Source: Cerioporus squamosus (Eukaryota; Basidiomycota; Agaricomycetes; Polyporales; Polyporaceae). From it: a stretch of DNA of 43,903 bases. Below are positions 9,940-19,970 of this stretch, piece by piece. Each line of letters starts with the position of its first letter. Position 1 is the stretch's first letter. The notes under the pieces are model-generated. The model did not search any database. It saw nothing but the letters and a program-made list of their open reading frames with translations, and was not told the origin of the DNA. A program made the position numbers and the translations under genes. Location of the stretch: contig JABYQS010000249.1 in NCBI GenBank assembly GCA_022592435.1, positions 1 through 43,903 of the forward strand, given 5' to 3'.

Positions 9940-12900
9940 TTATCCCAACGTGATGTACAGTTGCTTGCTGGTCAGCACAGCCGTCGCGCCCGGAACGACG
10001 ACAATCGTCTGCGTGTTATCGATGATCATAGCAGGGCCATTGACCGTGTCGCCGACCTTGAGCGACGTAAGCAAGAATACTGGCGTGTCGTCGACGCGGC
10101 CGATCCCATCGAAGTACGTGCTGTACGTCGAGTCCGCCCTGGACCTGTCGACCTCCCGCTTCTCGAGCCTTTCGACCTCCTTGTACACGGACTCCCCGAG
10201 CGTGTCGAACGTCTTGCCGATTCCGCGGACCTTCACGTCGTCGACGATGATCGACTTGGTGTCCAGCAGGAAGCCGAACTCGGCCTTGTAGACGCGCTTG
10301 AACGCAGCCTCGAAGTCCTCGTTTCCGTCGCCGTCGTCGGAGTGGGGGAGAACCATCAGCGCGGTGTCCGTGCCCTCGAAGCGCATGTTGAGCATCCGCT
10401 CGGTGTGCACACGCGAGTCCTCGAAGCCCTGACGCTTGAGCTCCGCGCGCACCTGCGCGTCGAGCCTGTCCAGTCGGGAGCGAAGGGTCTGGCGATTGTC
10501 AACAGTGTAGAATGTGGACGAGGGTTCCTGCAGCTCATAGGCGCTAGAGAGTGCGTAGCACATGCATCAGGTGTGAGCAGCTATAATCATGGATGGATGC
10601 GCACCGGTCGGCAAGGGCAAGGCCATAGGCAGAAAGAATGGAACTATAGCTGTGAATAAGGATGGTCTTGATGCCCAGTAGCTGCGCGATCTCGCATGCA
10701 TGCTGACCGCCTGCACCTCCGAAGCTTGCAAGACTGGAGGACGCGACATGAGCTTTTCTGGCCCCAATGAACAAGAAAAAGCTCACGACTCACATGTGCT
10801 TGGATGTCGCATATCCTCGCGCCTCGGTAAGCGCGCGGATGGGACGGGCCATGGTCTCGTTGGCGACCTTGATGAATCTGGAGGATGTTGTTTGTCAACG
10901 ACGGCGCAAATATTGAGCGAGGGAGGTACGCACCCATATACAATCTCGTCCAAGCCCATCTTCTTGTCCTCAGCTACGGATGCGTTGATCTCCTCCGCCA
11001 GCTTGTGGAAGGCGGAGCGGGATGCTTTAATATCGAGTGGCTCCTTCTCAGACTTGCCGAAAATCTTGGGGAAGTAGTCGGGCACAAGCCGACCGAGGAC
11101 GAGGTTGGCATCTGTAACGGCCAACGGTCCCCCCTTGCTGCAGCGCACATACCGTGAGCAGTGAGAACAGTTGCCCTGCTTGAGAGGCCGAACGGACTCA
11201 CCGGTAACATGCCGGACCAGGCTCGGCGCCTGCACTTCCCGGACCGGCGAGGAAGAGGCCGTTCCTGAAGGAGAGGCAAGAGCCACCCCCGGCCGCGACA
11301 GTGTTGATGTCGAGCTGCGGCGACTGGATAGTGACGCCTGCCGTCGTCGTTTCGTACACGACCTCGTATCTGCCCGCAAATCGAGACACGTCCGTCGAGG
11401 TCCCACCGACGTCGATCCTAACAGCGAGTCAACAAGCTGAACCGGACGTGGCTCGACGACTGTATGCCCACCCAATGATCGGGACCTTCTTCTCCTCGTC
11501 CCAGCTCGTGAGCGCGTAGCCGACAACTCCGCCTGCGGGACCGCTCAGGATGCTCTTCAGGCCGGTGAAGTTGTTGAGATCGACGAGACCACCATCGCTG
11601 CCCATGAACTCCACGCGCGGACTGAGGACCTTGCCGTCCCTGAGCTTCTCGTCGAACCCGGAGAAGAACCCGTCAAGGTACTCCCTGAGGATCGGCGTCA
11701 AATACGCATCCGCCGTGGAAGAGACGCCTCGCGGGACCATCTTGATCATGGGCAGCAGTTGGGAGGACGCGGAGATGTGTGAGAAGCCGATAGTTCGCGC
11801 AAGCGCAGCAACTTGCAGCTCGTGCTCGGGGTACGTGTAGGAGTGGCAGAAGACGATCGCAATCGAGCGGTAGCCCTCGTCGTAGAGTTTTTGAAGGTCC
11901 TCGCGGACCTTGACCATGTCTGTGCACGCTATCAGTGGGCATGTAGCGTGCAAGGGAGTGACTGGTGCATACCGGGTCTGCGCATGATTCTGACCGCCTC
12001 TCCCGAGAGACCCTGCGTGACCTCCCCCGGGCCCTCCGCGTCGCCCTTTCCATCCCAACCCTTCCCGCGGTATCCCCGCTTCACCTTGCCGTCCTCGTCA
12101 AACTGGACGGCATGCTCCTCGGCCTGCGGGTCAGATGTGTATCCAACGAGAGTCACGCGCTCATCAACTTCCACCACGGTTGAGTAGAGCGGCGGCGTGC
12201 GGCGGATGTTGAGGTCGAAGATCTTGGGACGAGACTGGTTGCCGATGAGGAGCAGGTCCTTGAAGCCTCGCGTGATCAGGAGCGCATGCTTGTGGCCTTT
12301 GCGCTCAAGCAGCGCGTTTGTCGCGACGGTGGTGGATAACCGGATGTAGTCTGCAAGGATGGTGTTAGCCATCGGGCCAGACTATCGTATCGTGCACGAG
12401 CAGCAGGTGCAACAGTCCATGCCCGCTCAAAGAACACGGTCCCATACATCGTCTTCTGGCGAGACGGATCGACGCCTGCCTATCGAGATTCGGGTGCGAT
12501 AGATGCTACCGTCTCCTCCCGCCTGCTCACGCAAGCGCAACCATGGCCCAAGTTCAAACCACAATCGGGTCCACCTCCACGACCAGTACAAAGCACCACC
12601 CTGCCCCGCTCATCGAAGACTCTGAGAACTTCCCGAGCACTCACCGATCTTGTCCGTACTGAGTATACTCCCCCGCGGGATCTTCTCGCCCGTCACTATC
12701 TCAAGCACCCTCCGGATGCCCTCCGTCGGCGCATCACTGTAGTTGCCCGGGTCCTGCGAGACTGCATTTTCATTTCCGTCCCATCAACATCCAGGTTATT
12801 GTCAGCAGCCAGCGCTGGGTAATATGAGTAGCAAGTACTCACGAAGCTTCACCACGATCTCCTTCCGCTCCTTCGGGTTCTCCGGGTCGGGGAACGATGC

Positions 12901-12975
12901 ATGCACATCACAGAATGTCCCGCCTCTATCGGCGCATATCCTGATGGACCGATCGGGGACCGTCTTCGCAGGCAT
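9940..12975 (-). CDS. 5-oxoprolinase, hydantoinase-A half only, with one-base frame break
   Basis: Corresponds to the N-terminal (HyuA) half of ATP-dependent 5-oxoprolinase, the gamma-glutamyl-cycle enzyme turning 5-oxoproline into glutamate. Exons: 12975-12843, 12761-12645, 12350-11973, 11919-11472, 11418-11202, 11137-10934, 10877-10794, 10733-10605, 10543-9940. This gives about 770 residues, while the full eukaryotic enzyme is nearly 1,300. Visible blocks are [18 protein letters not shown] near the start, [73 protein letters not shown] and a final [19 protein letters not shown]. The frame ends at KQLYITLG then stop, just where the HyuB half should follow. One extra C at 11399-11403 breaks the frame inside the conserved DVGGTSTD phosphate motif; all other exon junctions keep phase. 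Probably a truncated, possibly dead gene; the first half alone would lack part of the active site. Confidence 0.9.
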
Positions 12976-13522
12976 CGTCGTCGTCGACAGAACAGAGCAA
13001 GCCGGGTATGATAGTGTAGGGTCATCGGACGCCCTCACATGGTGTCATTGTCAAGCGTCCACGGACTGTCCGACGGAGCTCCATGCCCATGGGTGAAAAC
13101 CCTGATGAACAGTACAGGAGAGCAATCCGACATCCGATACCGCAGCCGATAGCAGGCGGATTTACTATGTGGAGAGACAAAGACGGAGTCAAGTAACGAT
13201 TAGGCGGACAATAGGCAGGCCGCCGGACGCATCGTCGAGCACACAGCATTCAATGCTTCCAAGAACCATCCCGGGGATTGGACATGAATTCGTAAACGTA
13301 TGATGACAAGGAATGAGGTATGCTGAATAGGGTAACTTCGGTAATGCCAACCAGGAGTATCGGGGAGGATGTGCATCGTCATGCGCAGCGACGACAGCGG
13401 AGCGGCGAGAGGGATAACGTGCAGAAAACACTGAAAGCGACCAATATAAAGTGTATACGATGTAGACCTTTTCGGGTTATCTGAGCAAGGACAGCATGCG
13501 GGACAACTTGGACGCGACACGC
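12976..13522. other. Intergenic, 5' flank of 5-oxoprolinase and 3' flank of tubulin
   Basis: The minus-strand frame reading through from the last tubulin intron gives a long apparent ORF down to 13200, but real splicing places the tubulin stop at 13523-13525. No conserved coding sequence remains here. No TATA box or repeat is obvious. Confidence 0.5.
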
Positions 13523-15154
13523 TTATTCCTCCTCGACCGGGACCTCCTCCTCGTACTCGCCCTCCTCCTCGACGCTGGACAACCAAGTCAGACAACCGCC
13601 AGAGAGGTGGATCAAAGGATATCACGTACGTGGCATCCTGGTACTGCTGGTACTCCGCGACGAGATCCTGCATGTTGGACTCGGCCTCCGTGAACTCCAT
13701 CTCGTCCATACCCTCCTGCGTGTACCAATGCAAGAAGGCCTTGCGCTTGAACATAGCCGTGAACTGGTCGCTGACACGCTTGAAGAGCTCCTGGATGGCG
13801 GTTGAGTTGCCGAGGAACGTGACAGCCATCTTGAGACCGCGCGGAGCGATGTCACACTGCGCGGTGAGGACGTTGTTGGGGATCCACTCGACGAAGTATG
13901 CAGAGTTCTTGTTCTGCACGTTCTGCATCTGCTCCTCGACCTCCTTCATCGAGACCTTGCCACGGAAGACAGCCGCGACGGTGAGGTAGCGACCGTGCCG
14001 GGGGTCAGAAGCCGCCATCATGTTCTTTGCATCGAACATCTGCTGCGTGAGCTCGGGAACGGTGACAGCGCGGTACTGCTGGCTCCCACGGGCAGTGAGG
14101 GGGGCGAAGCCGGTCATGAAGAAGTGCAGACGGGGGAAAGGAACTGTTGGCTATGATCAGCAAATCGATAATCGTGCATATATGCGTGCCAACGTACCCA
14201 TGTTGACAGCCAACTTCCTGAGATCGGAGTTGAGCTGACCAGGGAAGCGCAAGCAGGTCGTGATACCGGACATCACGATCGAGACGAGGTGGTTGAGGTC
14301 ACCGTATGTTGGCGTGGTGAGCTTCAGCGTCCTGAAGCAAATGTCGTAGAGCGCCTCGTTGTCGATACAGAAGGTCTGGTCGGAGTTCTCGACCAGCTGG
14401 TGGACGGAGAGGGTCGCGTTGTAAGGCTCGACAACGGTATCGGAGACCTTTGGCGAGGGAACAACGGAGAAAGTGGCCATCATACGATCCGGGTATTCTT
14501 CCCTGATCTTCGAGATCAGGAGGGTACCCATGCCTGCACCGGTACCACCACCGAGCGAGTGGGTGATCTGGAAGCCTACAGACCGAGGAAGATGAGCAAA
14601 TGTGACGACGTGACAAGGCGTGACGGCAACCGTCACAAGAACGCGAACCTTGCAGACAATCCGTGCCCTCAGCCTCCTTGCGGACAACATCGAGAACGGA
14701 GTCGACGAGCTCAGCGCCCTCCGTGTAGTGACCCTTCGCCCAGTTGTTACCAGCTCCGCTCTGACCGAAGACGAAGTTGTCGGGGCGGAAGAGGTTGCCG
14801 AGGGGACCAGAGCGGACGGAATCCATGGTGCCGGGCTCCAGATCAACGAGAACAGCACGAGGAACGTACTTGTTCGCGCCGACCTCGTTGTAGTACACGT
14901 TGATCCGCTCGAGCTGAAGGTCGTTGTTGCCCTTGTACAATCCATCCGACTCAATGCCGTGCTCATCAGAGACGACCTCCCAGAACTTGGCACCTGTGAT
15001 GTGTTAGCGCTTGGGAGCGCATATCGCGAACAATCAACGCCTCTCACCGATCTGGTTACCGCACTGTTCGAGGATGACCCTTCAGCTCAGCTGAGACCCC
15101 CAAATGACGCGTCGTACTCACCTGGCCGGTCTGGAGATGGACGATTTCACGCAT
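13523..15154 (-). CDS. TUB2: Beta-tubulin
   Basis: Beta subunit of the microtubule heterodimer; binds and hydrolyses GTP. Exons: 15154-15122, 15063-15048, 14993-14649, 14575-14198, 14143-13630, 13574-13523. They total 1,338 nt and 445 residues, the standard length. The N-terminus is [11 protein letters not shown], with the MREI autoregulation motif. The GTP-binding loop GGGTGAGMG lies at 140-148. The C-terminal tail is acidic, [15 protein letters not shown]. Exon 2 is only 16 nt. His6, Phe167 and Phe200 are as in benzimidazole-sensitive fungi, but residue 198, normally Glu, is Gln (ENSDQTFC). It is transcribed away from HSP10 across a shared roughly 1-kb region. It could be the only beta-tubulin or one of the two paralogues some basidiomycetes carry. 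Confidence 0.98.
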
Positions 15155-16068
15155 TCTGCGACGTCAACGTCAGCGCGACTGATGATGAAAAGTTTGGAAA
15201 CCGCGCGTCGTCGCCCTTCGAGCCCTCCAACGCGCGGCGCCACGGTTCCCGGTGGTGTGGGAGCATAAAATGCACGTACATGAGGGATTAGAGAAGGGAC
15301 TGGAGGAGGATGGGGTCGTCAGTGGGATGGGGGTACCGGAGGGACAAGGTCAAAATGGAAACGCCGTTGAGGTCTAGGGCTATATTCTGTCGGAGCTCGA
15401 ATCGCTAAACAAAACGTGGCTTCCGCCACCCCGCCTCGCATAGAAGCACCCTCGCTTCGCTCTCACTTGGCTCCAGTTCCTCGCAGGGTCGTTGCATTCA
15501 CGCGAGAACACCATCCGACACCTCTGAATCTGGTCGATATATGTTTCTCGACACGAAAAGCGATGATAATGCGTCGTCGAGGTCGGCGGCTGCGCACCAT
15601 CAGCGAGCAAACGCCCGGAGGATAGACGTCCCCACATCGCACGATTCCAGCGCGTGTTTCCAGAGCTCCGGAGCCTTTGCGATGCATGGTACACACCTCC
15701 ATAGATGAGCTCGAGCTCGGGATTAGAAGGAACGGATGAGATGGACGTGCTTGAGCACTGGGCAGGTTCGAGCCAAACTGAAAGAGTGTTAACTGTGTTG
15801 TAAGTTCGTGTTGACACCAATGAATGCACGACCGTACGTCTGGAGTCCGGAGAAAGACAGAGAACGCAGCCCGCGAGCCCACCCTCAGGTAGCTATAGTA
15901 TAGTCAATCGCAGAGGCGTTACCGGCATCTGCAGGAAACTCACTGGTCTCGACAGCTTGGTGCAATTCGACGCGCTCGAAAGTGCCTCTCATGCAAATTC
16001 GCGGTTACCCGCTGCGTGCGCTCACTGTCGCAGACTCGCGCGCAACACCGACGTCTCCCGACGCGAGG
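15155..16068. other. Divergent intergenic region tubulin/HSP10
   Basis: About 1 kb separating two start codons. Several short frames are present without recognisable domains. A pyrimidine-rich stretch lies upstream of HSP10. It should hold both promoters; the only specific element I can name is the heat-shock element at its right end. Confidence 0.45.
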
Positions 16069-16081
16069 TTCTGGACATTTC
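16069..16081. promoter_or_regulatory. Heat-shock element upstream of HSP10
   Basis: The sequence TTCtgGACatTTC has three alternating 5-bp heat-shock units (TTC, GAA-like, TTC) in correct spacing, matching eight of nine consensus bases. It lies about 135-145 nt before the HSP10 ATG at 16214. HSF1 binding here would fit the known heat induction of mitochondrial chaperonins. One site of this quality can arise by chance. Confidence 0.5.
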
Positions 16082-16213
16082 TGGCCCGTTGTTTGGACGG
16101 CCAAACAACCGGAAACAGAAAAACGGCGTGCATGGTCATCGGGCGCTTATCTTCTTGACACGCTCACCCTCGTCGCCCTCCTCGTCGTTCTTGTCCGTCT
16201 CTCGTCTTCACAA

Positions 16214-16722
16214 ATGGTGCATACCGTGCTCTGCTACGTGCGACGGACACGCGCTGACCGCGCTTCAGGCTGCACAGGCAACGTTCAAGTCCATCAAGTC
16301 GGTCATCCCGCTCTTCGACCGCGTCCTCGTTCAGCGTTTCAAGCCCGAGACCGTACGTCGTCCTGTTCTCGTCACAGTCTCCGCTACTACAATGTGCTAA
16401 CGACGCGTGTGTGCGGCGTAGAAAACCGCGAGCGGCATCTTCCTCCCCTCGTCATCAACTAGCCAGCCCCTCCCCGAGGCAACCGTCATCGCCGTCGGCC
16501 CTGGCGCGCCCGACAAGGACGGCAAGGTCGTACCCCCGGCCGTGAAGGCTGGCGACCGCGTCCTCCTCCCTGGTTGGGGTGGCAGCCCGATCAAGCTCGG
16601 TGAAGAGGTGCGCTGCCTTGGCTGAATATTCGTCGTGGGTGTGCGCTGACTGACGCGCGTGACGCTGCTAGGAGTACTACCTCTACCGCGACCAGGAGAT
16701 CCTTGCCAAGATCCAGGAGTAA
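16214..16722 (+). CDS. HSP10: Mitochondrial co-chaperonin Hsp10 (GroES family)
   Basis: Heptameric lid of the mitochondrial Hsp60 folding chamber. Exons: 16214-16216, 16278-16352, 16422-16607, 16672-16722. They total 315 nt and 104 residues, standard length. The protein reads MATFKSIKSVIPLFDRVLVQ, then KTASGIFLPSS (the mobile loop that contacts Hsp60), EATVIAVGPG, VKAGDRVLLPGWGG and a C-terminal EYYLYRDQEILAKIQE. The start codon sits alone in exon 1. A 61-nt intron follows the ATG directly (ATG/gtgcat...cacag/GCA). An alternative acceptor at 16268 would add three residues after Met. The basic N-terminus serves as an uncleaved mitochondrial signal in this family. A heat-shock element lies upstream. 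Confidence 0.96.
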
Positions 16723-17669
16723 GCATCTGCTGCTGCAGGCTGGAGTTGGGTTGGGAAGGAGGTTTGGGAGGGGACACGAAGACAGCGTGGTATAACGTCC
16801 AGGAGGAGGCCGTGCCACGACGGTGTGTCTCGCGTTCTGCGTTTGGGCTGCCCTCCACACGAAGCAAAAGTCTGCTAACATCGTCATCATACGTTCATAC
16901 TAATCGCCACTATCATCATGTCCTGCCACGCATCGAATGTGCTTTTCCAACGCAATCCGTACTTTTAATGCATCATCATCTCCACTCAAACTACCCTTGC
17001 CTATCTTTCGTGTCTGGCTCTCGCGGCCCTGGCAGGTGATTCCTCGCTTCCATGAGCAGACCTTCGCTCGCGGGCGTATGTCGTCGTTCATTCCCGTCTA
17101 TGTAACCCGGCTATTCCTGAATCCTGTCCTGCGAGATCTCTCGCACGTAACTCCACGGACACCAGGTCGACCCCACTGGAACCGAGGTTATCCGACAGTC
17201 GACTTCACCCACCGCAAACGAGGACGAGGATGAGACCGCAAGTCGCGGGGGCGCGGGGTGGAAAGTTGTGTGAGCAAACGCAACCTGAAGAAACCGAGCG
17301 TAGACCCCACGATAGCAATTCACTCAACCCCCCCTCCGCGCTCCCACACGTAGGTAGACAGATATACAAAAAGCCGCAGGGTGACAACTAACGGCACAAA
17401 GTACGCCGGTACAGCAGATCAGATATATGCCAAGGTCTTCCTTCCACTTTCCAAGTCATGCCAATATTAAGGTCGCGTGAACGGGGAGTCGGGGGCGCCG
17501 GGGCATAGAAGGCAAGAAAGAAGGGTATGTATGCACAACGGACTGGGCTGAAAGGAGGGGTTAAGCTTAAGTGGTCATGTAAATACCGGACAGTATCGGG
17601 AAGGGAGCGCGGACGGGAGCAGTGGAAGGTAGAAGAAGTCAATAAAAACACCAAATGCTGAGCGCTGTA
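16723..17669. other. Convergent 3' region HSP10/epsin
   Basis: Nearly 950 nt between two stop codons. It contains T- and CT-rich sequence that would serve as 3' UTRs. No conserved frame, tRNA or repeat was recognised. Confidence 0.5.
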
Positions 17670-17699
17670 TCAGATGGAGAAGAACGGCTGGTCGTGGTT

Positions 17700-17733
<34 letters not shown>

Positions 17734-19591
17734 GCAAAGGGATTGTGGTTGCTCTGCGGCGCGCCCGTCGACTGGTTGATGAGTCTCGCGGCCTGCTGCC
17801 CGTACCTGAAGGCTCGAGGTCAGCGCGGTCCGAAGCAAAAACAAAGAAAACGACAAGCAAGGAGTGGCACGCACCGGAGGTTGCCCCAGTTCCCGAACGT
17901 GTCGATGCCGTCTTCGCGGTTCGCAAGCAGGTTGGCGAGGTGCGCGTGCTCGTCGTCCGCGCGCGTCTTGACAGGAGGCACCGAGTTCGCGCGCGCAGCC
18001 TCGGGGGGCGCAGAGTGCGAGACTGGGGGCGGGGCATTGTTGGACGTCGGGCCCTGCCCGTATGTGCCTTGCAGGTTGAACGAGACTGGACTTGTTGTCT
18101 GCGGCCCGGGCGAGGACAGCTGCGTGGGCAAGGAAGGTGTTGACATGGCGAGCGAGGGGGCGAACGGGTTGTTCGATCTGTGACACTGTCAGGCATGGCT
18201 GCGCGAGACTCGGAGTAGACACTCACCCAAACCCGGTGGCCTGAGGGACAAGCGGTTGCTGAGGCATCAAGAACTGCTGCTGTTGTTGTTGCTGCTGCTG
18301 CTGGAGTTGGAGGAGTTGCTGTTGGCGCATCCACTCTTCCTGCTGCTGCTGTTGCTGTTGCTGCGCTTGGAGTTGTTGCTGCATCTGCCACTCTTGTTGC
18401 TGACGCATATACTCCGCCTATATGGGCGTGAGCGGCGAAAGTGGGTGATACACCATCTGCGACGCACCTGCATGGCCTCCTGCTGAGCCTGCTGTTGGTA
18501 AGGGTTGAAGGACGTGAACTGCTGAGGAACAGCCGTGAATTGCGGCTGCAGGAACTGCGGCTGCTGAAATGAGGTATCGACAAGGGGGAATGGGTTCGTG
18601 CTTGTCTGTTGCCTGCACGGAAACGAACGTCAAACCCACTTCTAATACACCTTGAGATGGTGTAGGATGCGACTCGGGGTAGTGGACGACAGACGAGAGC
18701 ACGTACGGTTGCTGGGCATCGTCGAACAACGCAGACTGGTTCGCGTCTTGAACAGCCTTCGCCCGCTTCGCCTCTTCCTCCTCGCTCAGTCGGATGGCCT
18801 GCTGCAGGTCCCGCTCCTCCGCCGTCATCCTCAGCCTCGCCTGTTCCTCCTCCGCCGTCCGCTTACTCTCCTCAAGAGCCTTGCGCAAGTCGTCGTCCTC
18901 CCGGTTCCCTCCGTTCCGCCGTCTTGCACTACCAGGGACGCTCTGAGAGCGCCTGCGACCATTCTCGTCGCCGTCGCCGTCCTCCCCCCGACCGCGAACC
19001 ATCCGATCCCGCATCATCGCGCGGTCTCGTCGCTCGTGACGCAAGCGCGACTCATCCTGCAGCAGATTCGTGATGTCCTTCGCCTTCTGGCGGACGTTCG
19101 CGCCCTGGTCCTTGCCCTCTTCGTCTACGTACTGGAACTCCTTCAGGGTCTTGATGATATAGATATTGTCCCGGAAGTAGACGACGACGTTCTCGGAGCC
19201 GGCGTGCAGGAGGTAATCGAGTACGGTGAGAGACTGCGGGGGCGGGGCACGATGAGGCTAGAGAACGATGCGCGCGACACGCAACTTCACGCACCTTGAA
19301 TACATGCCGCCAGTTCTTCCCCTTGTCGTTCAGCCGCTTGTCGAGCATCTCCATGATCTCTACGAAGTGGTCCCTGCGCCGGGCGTTGAGGATAACTTCG
19401 TGTGAACGGCCGCAACAGCACACTCACTGGTTGTAGCTCAGCTGCGCAAGCTCGTTCATCTGCGTGCCCGACGGTCCCCATGGGTCGTTCGAGGTCGCCT
19501 CGCGCACTTTAGCCTGGACATCTGAGTATCCCTTGGTGTAGTTTTTGACGCCGCGGACGATGCCCTTCCCGAGGTGTTGCATGCTGGTCAT
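17670..19591 (-). CDS. ENT1: Epsin (ENTH domain endocytic adaptor, Ent1/Ent2-like)
   Basis: Clathrin-associated endocytic adaptor binding phosphoinositides, ubiquitin and EH-domain proteins at the plasma membrane. The ENTH domain covers roughly residues 1-150: GIVRGVKNYTKGYSD, ATSNDPWGPSGTQM, IMEMLDKRLNDKGKNW and VLDYLLHAGSENVVVYF. Two ubiquitin-interacting motifs follow, DDDLRKALEESKR and ERDLQQAIRLSEEE. Three NPF tripeptides (TNPF, NNPF, NNPF) then bind EH domains, and long glutamine tracts separate them. Introns include 19427 downward (CA/G), one before SLTVLDY, one after DDAQQP, one before AEYMRQQQ, one before SNNPFAP and one before YGQQAARL. The protein ends in FFSI. ATG at 19591 or 19582 could be used. 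An extra upstream exon cannot be excluded. Confidence 0.94.
17698..17733 (-). repeat. CAG/CAA tract (polyglutamine) in epsin, C-terminal
   Basis: An interrupted trinucleotide run, CTG/TTG on the plus strand and CAG/CAA on the coding strand. It encodes about 12 glutamines between NNPFAQ and NHDQPFF. CAA interruptions lower slippage, but the length is probably polymorphic between strains. Confidence 0.85.
18274..18410 (-). repeat. Glutamine-rich repeat block in epsin, central
   Basis: Mixed CAG/CAA codons encode three Q-runs separated by EEW, MRQ and LQ residues between EYMRQQQEW and the FLMPQQPL segment. Seen directly on the minus strand. It is a low-complexity linker typical of epsins, with likely length variation. 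Confidence 0.85.
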
Positions 19592-19970
19592 CACGGTCTT
19601 GGATTAGTTGCCAAGCAGACTCCGAGAAACAAGCTGATAGAATGGTGTCCCCAGGTGCAACCGTCCCTTGGATGTGGTTACGGTCGATGTCGAAGACAGA
19701 GACAGCGGTCAAGACGGCGGTGGCGAACACAGCACAAAAGCGCTCGTTGCGCAGCAGCCCATAGCATAACGTCCGCTACTTGTTCCCGGCGACTCGTAAG
19801 TATGATCCATCATCCACCACGACGAACACGGTTACAGTACATCGACTTCATACATCTATAGAGTACACACAAGAGCAAGGAGCTTTATGATTCAATGGTG
19901 CAGGCTATTAGGCTGCATCCTTCAAAGCCCGTCTATGGGCTGTCGACAAAGACAACGAGTGGAAGGTTGT
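19592..19970. other. Intergenic, 5' flank of epsin and 3' flank of EamA gene
   Basis: Promoter-side sequence of epsin and downstream sequence of the transporter. No conserved open frame or named element is visible. Confidence 0.45.

Noticed and set aside
13200..13522. Long C-terminal extension of beta-tubulin implied by the unspliced frame
   Set aside because: Splicing at 13629/13574 gives the canonical acidic tail and 445 residues; the extension reads intron and downstream DNA.
17655..18143. Long plus-strand frames rich in leucine opposite the epsin gene
   Set aside because: They are antisense readings of the CAG/CAA tracts and neighbouring exons of epsin.
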